A stretch of DNA of 64,000 nt, from positions 1,302,001 to 1,366,000 of the forward strand of contig OZ246007.1 in NCBI GenBank assembly GCA_965230515.1. The letters run 5' to 3'. Source of the stretch: JAJFKB01 sp965230515. GTDB lineage: Bacteria; Pseudomonadota; Gammaproteobacteria; Pseudomonadales; IMCC2047. The translations under genes and the position numbers were made by a program. The stretch's first letter is position 1; each line of letters opens with the position of its first letter. Shown here piece after piece: positions 37,226-46,752 of the stretch. The notes under the pieces are model-generated. The model did not search any database and had not been told where the DNA came from. It saw only the letters and a program-made list of their open reading frames with translations.

Positions 37226-38610
37226 TTCAGCGCCCTCACCGAAGCCACAAAAGCATCCCCGCGAGCCTCAAAATTATCAAACATATCAAAGCTTGCGCAC
37301 GCCGGGGCCAGCATAACTACGTCACCGCTCCTCGCTAACTTTGACGCCTCCCAAACCGCCTGATCCATTGAATCAACCATCTCGATAGGCATTGCCAGAC
37401 CGGCATCGATCACCGACACCCTTATGGATTCCGCATCACGTCCCATTAAGATCAATGCACGACAATGCCGGTTCGCGGCGGGCACCAGCTCCTCAAATGA
37501 AGCACCTTTCGCATCCCCGCCCGCGATCAGAACAACTCTTCCGGTGATCGCTGAGCCTACGCCTTCAAGTGCAGCCACAGCAGCACCGACATTGGTCGCT
37601 TTGGAATCGTTATAGAAGTCCACACCATGACTCTGCTTAACCCATTGACAGCGATGCGGCAATCCGGAAAACGCTTTCAATGCTGACAGCATCGCTGCTT
37701 TAGGCAACCCCGCTGCATCGCCTATTGCCAGTGCAGCCAACGCATTGCTGACATTATGCCGCCCTCTGATCTTCAGCTCTGAAACGGGCATCAGTTTCTC
37801 TGTACCAAAGGCCAGATAATCGGTGTCCGACTGACTAATCACGCCATACTCACCCTGCTGTGGTTGCGCAAGGGTAAATCCAACCCGTTCTTTGTCAGCC
37901 GGCAACAACCCCTGCGTGTCCGATTCATCCAGATTCACCACTACTTTTTGGCAACCGCTAAAAATCCGCTGTTTCGCCCGACGATAGTCCGCAAGACTGT
38001 CATACCGGTCGAGATGGTCAGCGCTGATGTTAAGAATCGTCGCCACTTCAGCGTTCAAATTTTTCGTCACTTCCAGCTGAAAACTCGAAAGCTCCAATAC
38101 ATAAAGCTCCGTTTCATTTGGTTCAGCGTTGTCTGGTAACAGCTCCAGCACCGGCGTTCCCAAATTACCTCCAACAGCCACTTTCTTGTCGGCAAACTCA
38201 GCCATTAAACCAACCAAAGTAGTTACGGTACTTTTTGCATTTGAACCGGTAATAGCAATAACCGGGGCGGTAACGGCTGCGCAGAACAGATCAATATCAC
38301 TCGACACCTCCACACCAGCATCAACCGCTGCTGCTATGGCGGGGTGGCTGATTGCCATTCCCGGGCTGACTATCATTTTTTTTGCCTGACGGAGCAGATG
38401 CTCATCCAATGGCCCGGTGCGAACCTCAACTTCCGGTGTCAAAGATTGAAGTTGCGGCCAGTAAGGGGGCTTATCCCGAGTATCCACTACCATGAAGTCG
38501 ATCCCCCTTGCTGCCAAATAGCGGGCACAGGAAAAACCTGTTTTTCCCAAACCAATGACCACAACTGATGGAGGTCTGGTAACCATTTGCTGTTCCGCCG
38601 ATTCCTTCAT
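37222..38610 (-). CDS. murD: UDP-MurNAc-L-Ala--D-glutamate ligase MurD
   Basis: Adds D-glutamate to UDP-MurNAc-L-Ala. It has 462 residues. The N-terminal VVVIGLGKTGFSCARYLA nucleotide fold is present, as is the ATP loop ITGSNAKSTVTTLVG near 117-131. Ala here replaces the Gly of E. coli MurD (SNGKST), a substitution I recall from Pseudomonas MurD. NVSNALAALAI and YNDSKATNVGAA are diagnostic. It is 47 bases after mraY and overlaps ftsW by 4 bases. Confidence 0.97.
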   Translation of the reverse strand: MKESAEQQMVTRPPSVVVIGLGKTGFSCARYLAARGIDFMVVDTRDKPPYWPQLQSLTPEVEVRTGPLDEHLLRQAKKMIVSPGMAISHPAIAAAVDAGVEVSSDIDLFCAAVTAPVIAITGSNAKSTVTTLVGLMAEFADKKVAVGGNLGTPVLELLPDNAEPNETELYVLELSSFQLEVTKNLNAEVATILNISADHLDRYDSLADYRRAKQRIFSGCQKVVVNLDESDTQGLLPADKERVGFTLAQPQQGEYGVISQSDTDYLAFGTEKLMPVSELKIRGRHNVSNALAALAIGDAAGLPKAAMLSALKAFSGLPHRCQWVKQSHGVDFYNDSKATNVGAAVAALEGVGSAITGRVVLIAGGDAKGASFEELVPAANRHCRALILMGRDAESIRVSVIDAGLAMPIEMVDSMDQAVWEASKLARSGDVVMLAPACASFDMFDNFEARGDAFVASVRALK

Positions 38611-38657
38611 TTAATTACTTTTTGTTAAATCCGCTCAAATTCTGCATTCTTTGTGTG

Positions 38658-39740
38658 TTATCTCAGCTTCAGGGTAGAAAGCCCAAGCAGCACCAGAAAC
38701 AGGGTTATTATCCAAAACCTGACAATGACCCTGGGCTCCGGCCAGCCCTTTAACTCAAAATGGTGATGGATGGGTGCCATACGAAAAATACGTTTTCCCG
38801 TTAGCTTATAGGAGCCAACCTGCAGGATGACAGACACTGTTTCCATTACAAAAATGCCTCCCATAATGAACAGCACAATCTCCTGACGCACAATCACCGC
38901 CACCGTTCCAAGCGCAGCTCCCAAGGCCAACGCACCCACATCGCCCATAAATACCTGCGCAGGGTAGGTGTTAAACCAGAGGAACCCAAGACCGGCCCCC
39001 ACGATCGAAGCACAAAAAACTACCAGTTCCCCTGCACCCGGCAGGTACGGAATATGCAGGTATTGTGAAAATTGAACGTTGCCACTCAAATAGGCAAAGA
39101 TACCTAACGCGGCACCGACCATGACGGTGGGCATAATTGCCAGTCCATCCAGGCCGTCCGTCAGGTTGACCGCGTTGCTGGTACCAACCACAACGAAATA
39201 GCTGAGTACGATAAAAAACGCACCCAACTGAATAGCAATATCCTTGAAAAAGGGAACGATAAGTACCGTTTCAACCGGACTGGTAGCGGTGTAGTATAGG
39301 AAACAGGCCACACCCAACCCGCCAATCGATTGCCAGAGATATTTCCATCGCGCGGGCAATCCTCTCGAATTTTTCTCAACCACCTTACGATAATCATCGA
39401 CCCAGCCAACGGCGCCAAACACAAAAGTAACGCCCAATACGGACCAGACATACCGGTTGGACAGATCAGCCCAAAGCAGGGTGCTAATCATTATGGCCAC
39501 CAGGATCAGCGCGCCCCCCATAGTCGGTGTACCCACTTTACTCAGATGCGTTTGTGGTCCGTCATCACGGATAGTCTGTCCGATTTGATGATGACTCAAA
39601 CGTCTAATCATCACCGGGCCCACCAACAGGGATATTGCCAGCGCCGTCATCACACCCAAAATACCGCGAAGCGTAAGGTACTGGAATACGGTAAAAAAAC
39701 GGTCAAATTGCGACAGGTACTCGGCCAGACTAAGTAACAT
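38658..39740 (-). CDS. mraY: Phospho-MurNAc-pentapeptide transferase MraY
   Basis: Integral membrane enzyme that couples UDP-MurNAc-pentapeptide to undecaprenyl phosphate, forming lipid I. It has 360 residues and about ten helices. The acidic motif GWVDDYRKV lies near 111-119, NAVNLTDGLDGLA near 188-200 and FMGDVGALALGAALG near 264-278. The C-terminal APIHHHFELKGWPE is also conserved. Its ATG shares one base with the murF stop. Confidence 0.98.
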   Translation of the reverse strand: MLLSLAEYLSQFDRFFTVFQYLTLRGILGVMTALAISLLVGPVMIRRLSHHQIGQTIRDDGPQTHLSKVGTPTMGGALILVAIMISTLLWADLSNRYVWSVLGVTFVFGAVGWVDDYRKVVEKNSRGLPARWKYLWQSIGGLGVACFLYYTATSPVETVLIVPFFKDIAIQLGAFFIVLSYFVVVGTSNAVNLTDGLDGLAIMPTVMVGAALGIFAYLSGNVQFSQYLHIPYLPGAGELVVFCASIVGAGLGFLWFNTYPAQVFMGDVGALALGAALGTVAVIVRQEIVLFIMGGIFVMETVSVILQVGSYKLTGKRIFRMAPIHHHFELKGWPEPRVIVRFWIITLFLVLLGLSTLKLR

Positions 39741-41107
39741 TATTGTTCTCCTCCGGTAATGGCCGTGACAACCTCTTCCATTCCTGCACTTCTCGATCCC
39801 TTAACCAGCACGGTTGTATTCTTATTCATAATTTTGCAAAGCATTTCCGATAGCAGCTCCTTGCTGTCATAAGCACTGCCCCGGTCCCCAAAAATTCGCG
39901 CTGCATGTGCACTTAAATTACCCATTGCTACAAACTGGTCCACCCCTTGATCCAACGCATAACGAGCTGAATCGACATGTGCCCGTAACGCCATATCACC
40001 TAACTCTGCCATATCGCCCAACACCAGTATTTTTCGTCCCGAATACTGACAAAGCACATCAATAGCGGCTCTGAGCGACTCCGGATTTGCGTTATAGGAA
40101 TCATCGATGACCAACGCGCCATTCACACCGGCTCTTCGAAACAATCGGCCAGCGACCATGCCGGTTTGCTCAAGTCCTGTCTTAATCTGAGCGAGAGTAG
40201 CCCCGAGAGCGCTCGTCCCGGCAGCAGCAGCCAGCGCATTCGCCACATTGTGCAACCCCAGTTGTTTAAGGCAGATCTCTATAGAACCTGTTGGCGCAAC
40301 CAGTTTAAAGTCATAACCACCATGCGCTTCATTGATACGGTAGTTTGTCGCATAAAAATCGGAACCTGCGTTCTCATCCAGACTAAAAGTGACACAAGAC
40401 CGGGCTCCTGCACGTTGTATCCACTTATAGGCATTCAAATCATCACTATTGATTATCGCTGTACCGCTATCACTCAGGCCATCGATGATCTCGCCCTTTG
40501 CCTGAACAACATTATTAAGGCTGCCAAACCCTTCGATATGCGCATCCACCGCATTGGTAATGATTGCCACATCCGGTTTTGTCAAAGATACTGTGTACGC
40601 TATTTCGCCAATAGAACTTGCACCCAGCTCCATAACCACATACTGGTGATCTGCGGAGATATCCAGCAGAGTCAGTGGAACACCTATTTCATTATTAAAG
40701 TTGCCACGGGTCGCATGTACTGAACCACATTGATTCAGGATCGATGCTGCCATTTGCTTAACGGTGGTCTTACCGGCACTTCCTGTTACTGCCAGCACCT
40801 GTCCCGAAAACTGCTCCCGGTTCAGCGCGCCTAACTGTCCCAACGCCAGTCTCGTATCGGCAACCCGCAACGATGGAATTGAATAGGTCTCAGCATCGCT
40901 GACCACCGCCGCTACAGCGCCTGATTCGGCCACTTTCTCTACAAATTTGTGTCCATCAAAATTAGGCCCTTTAATTGCCACAAAAAGATCACCCGAACGC
41001 AATGATCTGCTATCGATACTCACTCTTGAAAAACTGGCATCGCCCAGACTCAGCTCGCCTGCCAGTCGCTCCTTAATCTGTTTTAGGGTAAAGATTTTTA
41101 CTGTCAC
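39740..41107 (-). CDS. murF: UDP-MurNAc-tripeptide--D-Ala-D-Ala ligase MurF
   Basis: Adds D-Ala-D-Ala to complete UDP-MurNAc-pentapeptide. Length 455 residues when started at the GTG at 41105-41107 (MTVKIFTLKQIKERL), close to the E. coli protein. A longer in-frame ATG at 41227 would overlap murE by over 100 bases with no family similarity. The ATP loop AVTGSAGKTTVKQMAAS lies near 105-121, DDSYNANPESLRAAID near 320-335, and VLGDMAELG follows. Confidence 0.96.
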   Translation of the reverse strand: MTVKIFTLKQIKERLAGELSLGDASFSRVSIDSRSLRSGDLFVAIKGPNFDGHKFVEKVAESGAVAAVVSDAETYSIPSLRVADTRLALGQLGALNREQFSGQVLAVTGSAGKTTVKQMAASILNQCGSVHATRGNFNNEIGVPLTLLDISADHQYVVMELGASSIGEIAYTVSLTKPDVAIITNAVDAHIEGFGSLNNVVQAKGEIIDGLSDSGTAIINSDDLNAYKWIQRAGARSCVTFSLDENAGSDFYATNYRINEAHGGYDFKLVAPTGSIEICLKQLGLHNVANALAAAAGTSALGATLAQIKTGLEQTGMVAGRLFRRAGVNGALVIDDSYNANPESLRAAIDVLCQYSGRKILVLGDMAELGDMALRAHVDSARYALDQGVDQFVAMGNLSAHAARIFGDRGSAYDSKELLSEMLCKIMNKNTTVLVKGSRSAGMEEVVTAITGGEQ

Positions 41108-41111
41108 TCCA

Positions 41112-42620
41112 TCACCCCCCGCTACCTGATCGCAGCATGTTGAGCGACTGTTTGACTTGCTCAACATCACTAAATGCAATTCGTGCACCTTCGATTTCCT
41201 GCCACGATTCATGCCCTTTTCCGGCAACCAGAATCATATCCCGCTCATCTGCCAGCTGAATAGCGCTGCGAATCGCCGCGGCTCGATCCAGCTCAACCCT
41301 CGCCTTATCCGGATTACGCATCCCCGACTTAATATCCTGAATAATAGATTCCGCTTTTTCACCACGCGGATTGTCATTAGTGAGCACCAACTCATCACTC
41401 ATATTTTCTGCAATCTGCCCCATCTCGGCCCGCTTACCCTGATCCCGGTCGCCACCACATCCAAAAACACACCAGAGTTTACCGGCACACAGCTCTCGCA
41501 GGGTGCCCAACGTCACCTCCAAAGCATTTGGCGTGTGCGCATAATCCACTACTACAGTTGGCAATCCGGCACCACCAAAACGTTCCATTCTTCCCGACAC
41601 AGTTGTCAACGAAGCGATCGCCTCAAGCGCGCGAGCAATAGGAATACCCTGTACACAGAGCACCGAAAACACCGCCAGCAAATTGGCCAGGTTAAATCGC
41701 CCGAGCAGCGCGCTTTTTATAATCCCGTCGCCCCAGGGGGAACTGATTGCGGCCTTTAGCCCTCTGGAACTAAACTCCGCCTTTGTGACTCTGACATCCG
41801 CTTCGTTATCAGAAATACTGTAACGATATACCGCCAACCTCTCAGGCAGACGATTCACCATCTCTCGACCATAAGGGTCGTCGACGTTGATAATTGCATG
41901 CCTGATCCCCGGCAGGTCGAAAAACCGGCGCTTACTTTCAGCGTAGCTTTGCATGTCACCATGGTAATCCAGGTGATCCCGCGTCAGATTCGTGAACACA
42001 GCCGTATCAAAGCGCACACCATCAACCCGGCTCTGATCCATGCCGTGCGAAGAGACTTCAAGCGCAACCGCTTTAAACCCCTCCTGACTGAGATCTGCCA
42101 ACATCTGCTGCATCATGATCGCGTCCGGAGTGGTATGAGTGGTGGCCTGCAAATTATCAACCGCACCAAAGCCCAAAGTACCAATGACACCACAACGGAT
42201 GCCGAGATGATCCATCGCTGACGCTACAAACTGGCAGCACGAGGTTTTACCATTAGTCCCGGTTACACCCACCACTTCCATGAGTTGCGACGGATGACGG
42301 TAAAAATGTCCGGCTATATCGCTGACTTTGTTCTTCAGGTTGTCGACACCAATCAAGGGCGCCTCGCATTGTGGCAAAGAAGTCAGAGCCTCAGACTCAA
42401 CCAGTATTGCAACAGCACCGCGAGCGGCCGCTTTATCAATATATTTCAAGCCGCTGTCGCGACTTCCCTGTAGCGCGAAAAAAAGATCTCCGGCAACCAC
42501 CTGACGACTGTCCAGTTTTAAACCGGACACCATCAAAGCGGGAGGCGTGGGATCGACCATATCCGCCAACAGCTGATTCAATGGCATGCGGTACGAAGAT
42601 TCTGTCATGGGCATATTCAT
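41112..42620 (-). CDS. murE: UDP-MurNAc-tripeptide synthetase MurE (meso-DAP type)
   Basis: Adds meso-diaminopimelate to UDP-MurNAc-L-Ala-D-Glu. It has 502 residues with the P-loop GVTGTNGKTSCCQ near 118-130 and VVDYAHTPNALE near 355. The DNPR motif within LTNDNPRGEKAE (near 415) is the diaminopimelate-binding signature, as opposed to lysine-type enzymes. It overlaps ftsI by 4 bases. Confidence 0.97.
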   Translation of the reverse strand: MNMPMTESSYRMPLNQLLADMVDPTPPALMVSGLKLDSRQVVAGDLFFALQGSRDSGLKYIDKAAARGAVAILVESEALTSLPQCEAPLIGVDNLKNKVSDIAGHFYRHPSQLMEVVGVTGTNGKTSCCQFVASAMDHLGIRCGVIGTLGFGAVDNLQATTHTTPDAIMMQQMLADLSQEGFKAVALEVSSHGMDQSRVDGVRFDTAVFTNLTRDHLDYHGDMQSYAESKRRFFDLPGIRHAIINVDDPYGREMVNRLPERLAVYRYSISDNEADVRVTKAEFSSRGLKAAISSPWGDGIIKSALLGRFNLANLLAVFSVLCVQGIPIARALEAIASLTTVSGRMERFGGAGLPTVVVDYAHTPNALEVTLGTLRELCAGKLWCVFGCGGDRDQGKRAEMGQIAENMSDELVLTNDNPRGEKAESIIQDIKSGMRNPDKARVELDRAAAIRSAIQLADERDMILVAGKGHESWQEIEGARIAFSDVEQVKQSLNMLRSGSGG

Positions 42621-44398
42621 GCGCTTTGATCACCCAAGGTATACTGACCCATTACCGGTGCCGGTGATATTGATAGCACCTCATTCTTAGACTTCCGAAA
42701 TGCCTGCTTATTCGCATCAAAACGATCGGGCGACACATTCAGTAGCCGTAAAGCCCCCGCCACCACTCGAGAAAAAACAGGAGCAGCCACTTCCCCTCCA
42801 TAATATTCTTTGCCACTTGGCTCATCAATCAGCACCACCGCGACCACTCTGGGGTTGGTAACCGGCGCCACTCCGGCAAATAGCGCTATATACTTATCTG
42901 CCTGGTAGCCACCTTCACTCAATTTATGTACCGTCCCGGTTTTGCCTGCGACACGGTACGAGGGCACACTTGCGCGTGTCCCCGTACCGCCCTTAGTCAC
43001 AACTTTTTCCAGCATCATAATTAACTTCGATGCCGTATCAGCCTGCATAACCGGTGCTCCGGTGACCGATTGCTGCTGTTTTAATAGTGATACCGGCTTA
43101 AATTCACCTTTGTTGGCAAACACCGTGTAGGCCTGTGCCAACTGTAATGTTGTCACGGACAGACCATATCCATATGAGAGGGTTGCCAACTCAATATCGC
43201 GCCAACGATCCCGGTAGGGCAACAGGCCGCCACGCTCCCCGGGAAAACCGCTACCGGTATCCTGACCCAATCGCACACCACTGAACATGGACCAGATCTC
43301 CTCCGCATCCATGGACAGCGCCAACTTACTCGCGCCCACGTTACTGGACTTGCTAATCAGGGTTGCCAGGTCAATCTCACCATAATTCCGATGGTCTCGT
43401 ATGGTGTTTCTGCCAATACGCAAATATCCCGGCGAAGTATCTATTTTTGAATTCAGATCATATTTTCCAGACTCAAACGCCGCAGCAACAGTCAGCGGCT
43501 TCATAGTAGAGCCGGGCTCAAAGACGTCGGTGATCGCCCTGTTACGCAGATTGGTATGATTGATGGTGCTACGCCGGTTAGGGTTATAGGAGGGCTGATT
43601 AACCAATGCCAACACTTCACCAGTCCTGGCATCCAAAAGAACCAGCGTTCCCGATTTGGCGCCATGCTCTTTCACTGCTGCTTTCAGCTCTCGATAGGCC
43701 AAATACTGAAGCCTTAGATCAATACTGAGATTAATATCCTGCCCCGGCTTATCTTCCTTAAGTGATTGCAGGTCTTTAATAATACGCCCCGAACGATCTT
43801 TCATGACCAGCTTGCGGCCAGCCACTCCTTGCAACCATGAATCGTAGGCCAGTTCCATACCTTCCTGGCCAACATCATCAATATCAGTAAAGCCTACAAG
43901 GTGAGCGGTCACTTCCGCCGCCGGATAGTAACGACGGTATTCTCTAGTTGCATACACACCATCGACCCCGAGTGCCAGTATCTTTTCTGCAGAAGCCGGA
44001 GGCAGATGGCGCTTGAGATAAACAAACTCTCGTGCGCTACCATTTTTCAAGCGGCTGCGCAGAGCTTCGGCGGATATTTTAAGCGGCCCGGACAGTTGCG
44101 CTACTGCAGCCTCTGAATCTGTTACCTCCTGTGGGTTAATCCATATCGATACAACCGGAGTGCTGACAGCAAGCGGCTGGTCATTGCGATCCAGTATCAT
44201 TCCCCGGTGCGCGTTTACTTTCTCGACACGCAGAGCTCGAGCCTCACCTTGTGTACTTAAAAATTCGTGGTCCAGCACCTGCAAGTCGATTACCCGCCAA
44301 ACCAGCAACGCAAAACCCAAAACAACCATACCCATGGCGCATTTAAAGCGCCAGGGGTAGGCTTTCAGCTCCCGGTTTTTAATCGCTATAGGCTTCAA
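42617..44398 (-). CDS. ftsI: Division transpeptidase FtsI (PBP3)
   Basis: Class B penicillin-binding protein that cross-links septal peptidoglycan with FtsW. It has 593 residues: a membrane anchor near 18-40, a pedestal domain, and a transpeptidase domain with the catalytic Ser in FEPGSTMKPL (near 297), the SSN motif in ISKSSNVGASK (near 350), and AGKTGTVHK (near 485). Its start overlaps ftsL by 4 bases. Confidence 0.98.
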   Translation of the reverse strand: MKPIAIKNRELKAYPWRFKCAMGMVVLGFALLVWRVIDLQVLDHEFLSTQGEARALRVEKVNAHRGMILDRNDQPLAVSTPVVSIWINPQEVTDSEAAVAQLSGPLKISAEALRSRLKNGSAREFVYLKRHLPPASAEKILALGVDGVYATREYRRYYPAAEVTAHLVGFTDIDDVGQEGMELAYDSWLQGVAGRKLVMKDRSGRIIKDLQSLKEDKPGQDINLSIDLRLQYLAYRELKAAVKEHGAKSGTLVLLDARTGEVLALVNQPSYNPNRRSTINHTNLRNRAITDVFEPGSTMKPLTVAAAFESGKYDLNSKIDTSPGYLRIGRNTIRDHRNYGEIDLATLISKSSNVGASKLALSMDAEEIWSMFSGVRLGQDTGSGFPGERGGLLPYRDRWRDIELATLSYGYGLSVTTLQLAQAYTVFANKGEFKPVSLLKQQQSVTGAPVMQADTASKLIMMLEKVVTKGGTGTRASVPSYRVAGKTGTVHKLSEGGYQADKYIALFAGVAPVTNPRVVAVVLIDEPSGKEYYGGEVAAPVFSRVVAGALRLLNVSPDRFDANKQAFRKSKNEVLSISPAPVMGQYTLGDQSA

Positions 44399-44712
44399 GG
44401 CTGCACCATAATTATTTCCTGCGCGCCTGGCGCTCTCATTCCAATACGACTTAACGCAATTTTTTCAATTCTGGCATGCGCCGCTAACGCACTTTGCTCC
44501 AACAACAACTGCCCCCACTCCACTTCCAGCTTATCGCGAACCTGCAACATCATTTGATACTCATTAAACAGGCGGCGATTCAGGTGACTGACATACACAA
44601 CAGAAATAGCCGAACCCAACACCAATACCAACAACAACAATTTGACCGCCAACAGGCGATAATCCGCCCAACCATCCCTGCCCGAAGCTGCTCGAACTTC
44701 GCTCATTACCAT
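44395..44712 (-). CDS. ftsL: Cell division protein FtsL
   Basis: Small bitopic divisome protein of 105 residues that pairs with FtsB and FtsQ. It has one membrane helix near 21-43, then a coiled-coil-like periplasmic part (LNRRLFNEYQMMLQVRDKLEVEWGQL). Sequence conservation is low in this family, so position between rsmH and ftsI supports the call. It begins directly after the rsmH stop. Confidence 0.93.
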   Translation of the reverse strand: MVMSEVRAASGRDGWADYRLLAVKLLLLVLVLGSAISVVYVSHLNRRLFNEYQMMLQVRDKLEVEWGQLLLEQSALAAHARIEKIALSRIGMRAPGAQEIIMVQP

Positions 44713-45645
44713 TTAAGCCAACTTCTCCGCAATCCTCATCACAGCGCTGCGTGCTCGTACATTAGCCGCCACTTCCTCTTTTGAGGGCATGACCGCTTTT
44801 CCGATACGACGTAATCGTGACTCAATCTGGTCCGCCGTTATCGGCAGATGACGCGGATATTGAGGTCCACGCTCCTGATCTCTGAAGAACCGCTTCACAA
44901 TCCTGTCTTCCAACGAATGAAAACTGATAACTACCAGCCTCCCTCCAATCGCCAACACGTCCAGCGCGCGCTGCAACGCCAAAATCAAGTCATCCAACTC
45001 ACTATTGACATAAATACGTATCGCCTGAAATGCGCGGGTTGCCGGGTGCTTTCCTTTTTCCCAGGAGGGGTTTGCCTTTGCAACGATTTCGGCCAGTTGC
45101 CGCGTTGTAGTGATCGGTTGCTCGGCCCTGGATTCAACAATGGCCCTGGCCATGCGTCTGGCAAACCGCTCCTCACCGTAATCCTTGAGCACCACCGCAA
45201 TCTCGTCCTGACCAGCACTGGCAAGCCATTGCGCAGCACTCTGACCCTTGCTTAGATCCATACGCATGTCCAATGGACCGTCATGATTAAAGCTGAAACC
45301 TCGTTCCGGATCATCCAACTGCGGTGAAGATACGCCCAGGTCAAGCAGCACACCGGAGATCTGTCCACTGAGGCCTCTTTGTGTGACCAACGACTCAATA
45401 TCTGCAAAGGAGGCGTGCTCTATCATGACCCGAGGATCCTGGCCAAATTGACTGTTAGCATATTCGATTGCCTCCGGGTCCTTATCGACTAGCAACAACC
45501 GCCCTGACTGACCTAACTGATCTAAAATTGCACTTGTATGGCCGCCCCGACCAAAGGTACCATCGACATAACAACCATCCTCGTCGATCACAAGTGCCTT
45601 TACTGCCTCATTCAGCAGTACTGTGTGGTGTTTAAGCTCAGTCAT
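44713..45645 (-). CDS. rsmH: 16S rRNA (cytosine1402-N4)-methyltransferase RsmH
   Basis: SAM-dependent enzyme that N4-methylates C1402 of 16S rRNA; RsmI, also in this window, 2'-O-methylates the same base. It has 310 residues with HHTVLLNEAVKAL at the start, the SAM loop YVDGTFGRGGHTSAIL near 27-42, and DLGVSSPQLDDPERGFSF near 100-117. The C-terminal VVISFHSLEDRIVKRFF is also typical. It lies 5 bases after mraZ. Confidence 0.97.
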   Translation of the reverse strand: MTELKHHTVLLNEAVKALVIDEDGCYVDGTFGRGGHTSAILDQLGQSGRLLLVDKDPEAIEYANSQFGQDPRVMIEHASFADIESLVTQRGLSGQISGVLLDLGVSSPQLDDPERGFSFNHDGPLDMRMDLSKGQSAAQWLASAGQDEIAVVLKDYGEERFARRMARAIVESRAEQPITTTRQLAEIVAKANPSWEKGKHPATRAFQAIRIYVNSELDDLILALQRALDVLAIGGRLVVISFHSLEDRIVKRFFRDQERGPQYPRHLPITADQIESRLRRIGKAVMPSKEEVAANVRARSAVMRIAEKLA

Positions 45646-45650
45646 TGTTT

Positions 45651-46106
45651 TTACAGTGACAGCGAGTTAAATTCTTCAGGCAACTGATCCGGCGAGTGCT
45701 CTTTATCAAAATAGCCTTCTCGCTTCTCCGTCCAGCATGCCTCGCTCCACAACTCAAACTTGTTACCCTGCCCCAACAACACAGCTTTCTTGTCCAATTG
45801 CGCATACTCCCTCAAGGGAGGCGTCAACAGTAAACGGCCATTCGTATCGAGATCGATATCCGTTGCATGACCAATCAACAGCCTTTGAATACGCCTGGCT
45901 GCTGCGTTAAAACTGGGCAAAGCTTCTATCTTGCGCTGAATATCCTCCCATTCCGGCAAGGGGTAAATCAGCAGGCAGCGCTCTTCCGTATCAATGGTCA
46001 CAACCAGTTGCCCATGACATCGCTCAACCAGCCGATCACGATATCGTGTCGGAATCGCCATGCGACCCTTGGCATCTATGTTTAAGGCATTAACCCCACG
46101 AAGCAC
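45651..46106 (-). CDS. mraZ: Transcriptional regulator MraZ
   Basis: AbrB-fold DNA-binding protein that represses its own operon. The 151 residues contain two copies of the family's DxxxR motif: NIDAKGRMAIPTRYRD near the N-terminus and DLDTNGRLLLTPPLRE near 80-95. The start is a GTG at 46104-46106 with AGGA about 10 bases upstream. It is the first gene of the dcw cluster and lies just downstream of four operator-like repeats. Confidence 0.96.
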   Translation of the reverse strand: MLRGVNALNIDAKGRMAIPTRYRDRLVERCHGQLVVTIDTEERCLLIYPLPEWEDIQRKIEALPSFNAAARRIQRLLIGHATDIDLDTNGRLLLTPPLREYAQLDKKAVLLGQGNKFELWSEACWTEKREGYFDKEHSPDQLPEEFNSLSL

Positions 46107-46134
46107 GAAAGATATCCTGTATTAGAATTATTAA

Positions 46135-46168
46135 CCCAATAAAATCCACTTTTATCCACTTTTTCCCA
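46135..46168 (-). promoter_or_regulatory. Four MraZ-type operator repeats, 10-bp period
   Basis: On the minus strand, four boxes occur with an exact 10-base period: TGGG, TGGA, TGGA and TGGG (plus-strand CCCA/TCCA at 46135, 46145, 46155 and 46165). MraZ binds TGGGN direct repeats separated by 5 bases in front of mraZ in E. coli and Mycoplasma. Here the boxes lie just downstream of the predicted transcription start, a position suited to repression. Confidence 0.8.
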
Positions 46169-46177
46169 CTAATCTAC

Positions 46178-46207
46178 ACTATAGGAATCGATCGGGGTTG
46201 TTGTCAA
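46178..46207 (-). promoter_or_regulatory. Sigma-70 promoter of the dcw cluster (Pmra)
   Basis: On the minus strand, TTGACA (46202-46207) matches the -35 consensus exactly. After 18 bases comes TATAGT (46178-46183). Transcription would start near 46171, immediately before the MraZ boxes and about 65 bases before the mraZ GTG. Further upstream (46210-46445) the DNA is strongly AT-rich and holds no recognisable gene. Confidence 0.75.
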
Positions 46208-46448
46208 CCACCAAGTAGCCTGTAAAAAGCGGGAATAGGCCTTACAACACAATAACTTACGTTAATTTTGCGGTATGCACTGAGAACAAGGAGACGGGAA
46301 GAATCAATAAAACAATCAGGTAAAATTACAAGTTAATGTAAATTCTATCTTATTAGACTATTTTAAAATAAATTATTTTTTTTTATAACCAGAAAGACTA
46401 TAAAATCACCCTGGAATGGTCGGTACTGACAACCGTAGGATGCAGGTC

Positions 46449-46475
46449 AAAAAAATGTGCCAGAAATACCTGGCA
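46449..46475 (-). terminator. Rho-independent terminator of rnpB
   Basis: On the minus strand TGCCAG, a 6-base loop and CTGGCA (stem 46458-46463 with 46470-46475) are followed by CA and seven T residues (46449-46455). It begins about 14 bases past the mature 3' end of the RNase P RNA. Confidence 0.85.
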
Positions 46476-46699
46476 TTCGATATTAAAACGAGTTGGCCTA
46501 TAAGCCGGGTTCTGTCGTGGACAGTCATTCATCTAGGGTATGCGTCACCACATACCTCAAGCAACCTACCCGAATCCTGCGCGGACCACGCAAATGGATT
46601 CCTATTTGGTCTTGCTCCGAGCGGGGTTTACCATGCCACGGAGTGTTACCACCCGCGCGGTGCGCTCTTACCGCACCATTTCACCCTTACCTCCTTCAA

Positions 46700-46752
46700 A
46701 GGGGTCAGACTCGATTGATCTATTTGTAAATGATCAATCGAGTCTGACCCCT
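46700..46752. repeat. 53-bp palindromic element inserted in helix P12 of rnpB
   Basis: Two perfect 21-bp arms (46700-46720 and 46732-46752) flank an 11-base loop. Each arm contains GGGGTCAGACTCGATTGA. It replaces the tip of the P12 hairpin, which in E. coli is a short GC-rich stem. The form is that of a REP/MITE-like palindrome mobilised in trans; arm sequences of this GGGGTCAGA type recur in many environmental genomes. No transposase lies nearby. Confidence 0.75.

Noticed and set aside
37222..38610. MurD P-loop substitution (SNAKST for SNGKST) as a sign of inactivation
   Set aside because: The catalytic Lys and Ser are intact and the same Ala is, as far as I recall, normal in Pseudomonas MurD.
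41108..41227. N-terminal extension of MurF
   Set aside because: It overlaps the murE coding region by over 100 bases and is not MurF-like; the GTG at 41107 fits the family.
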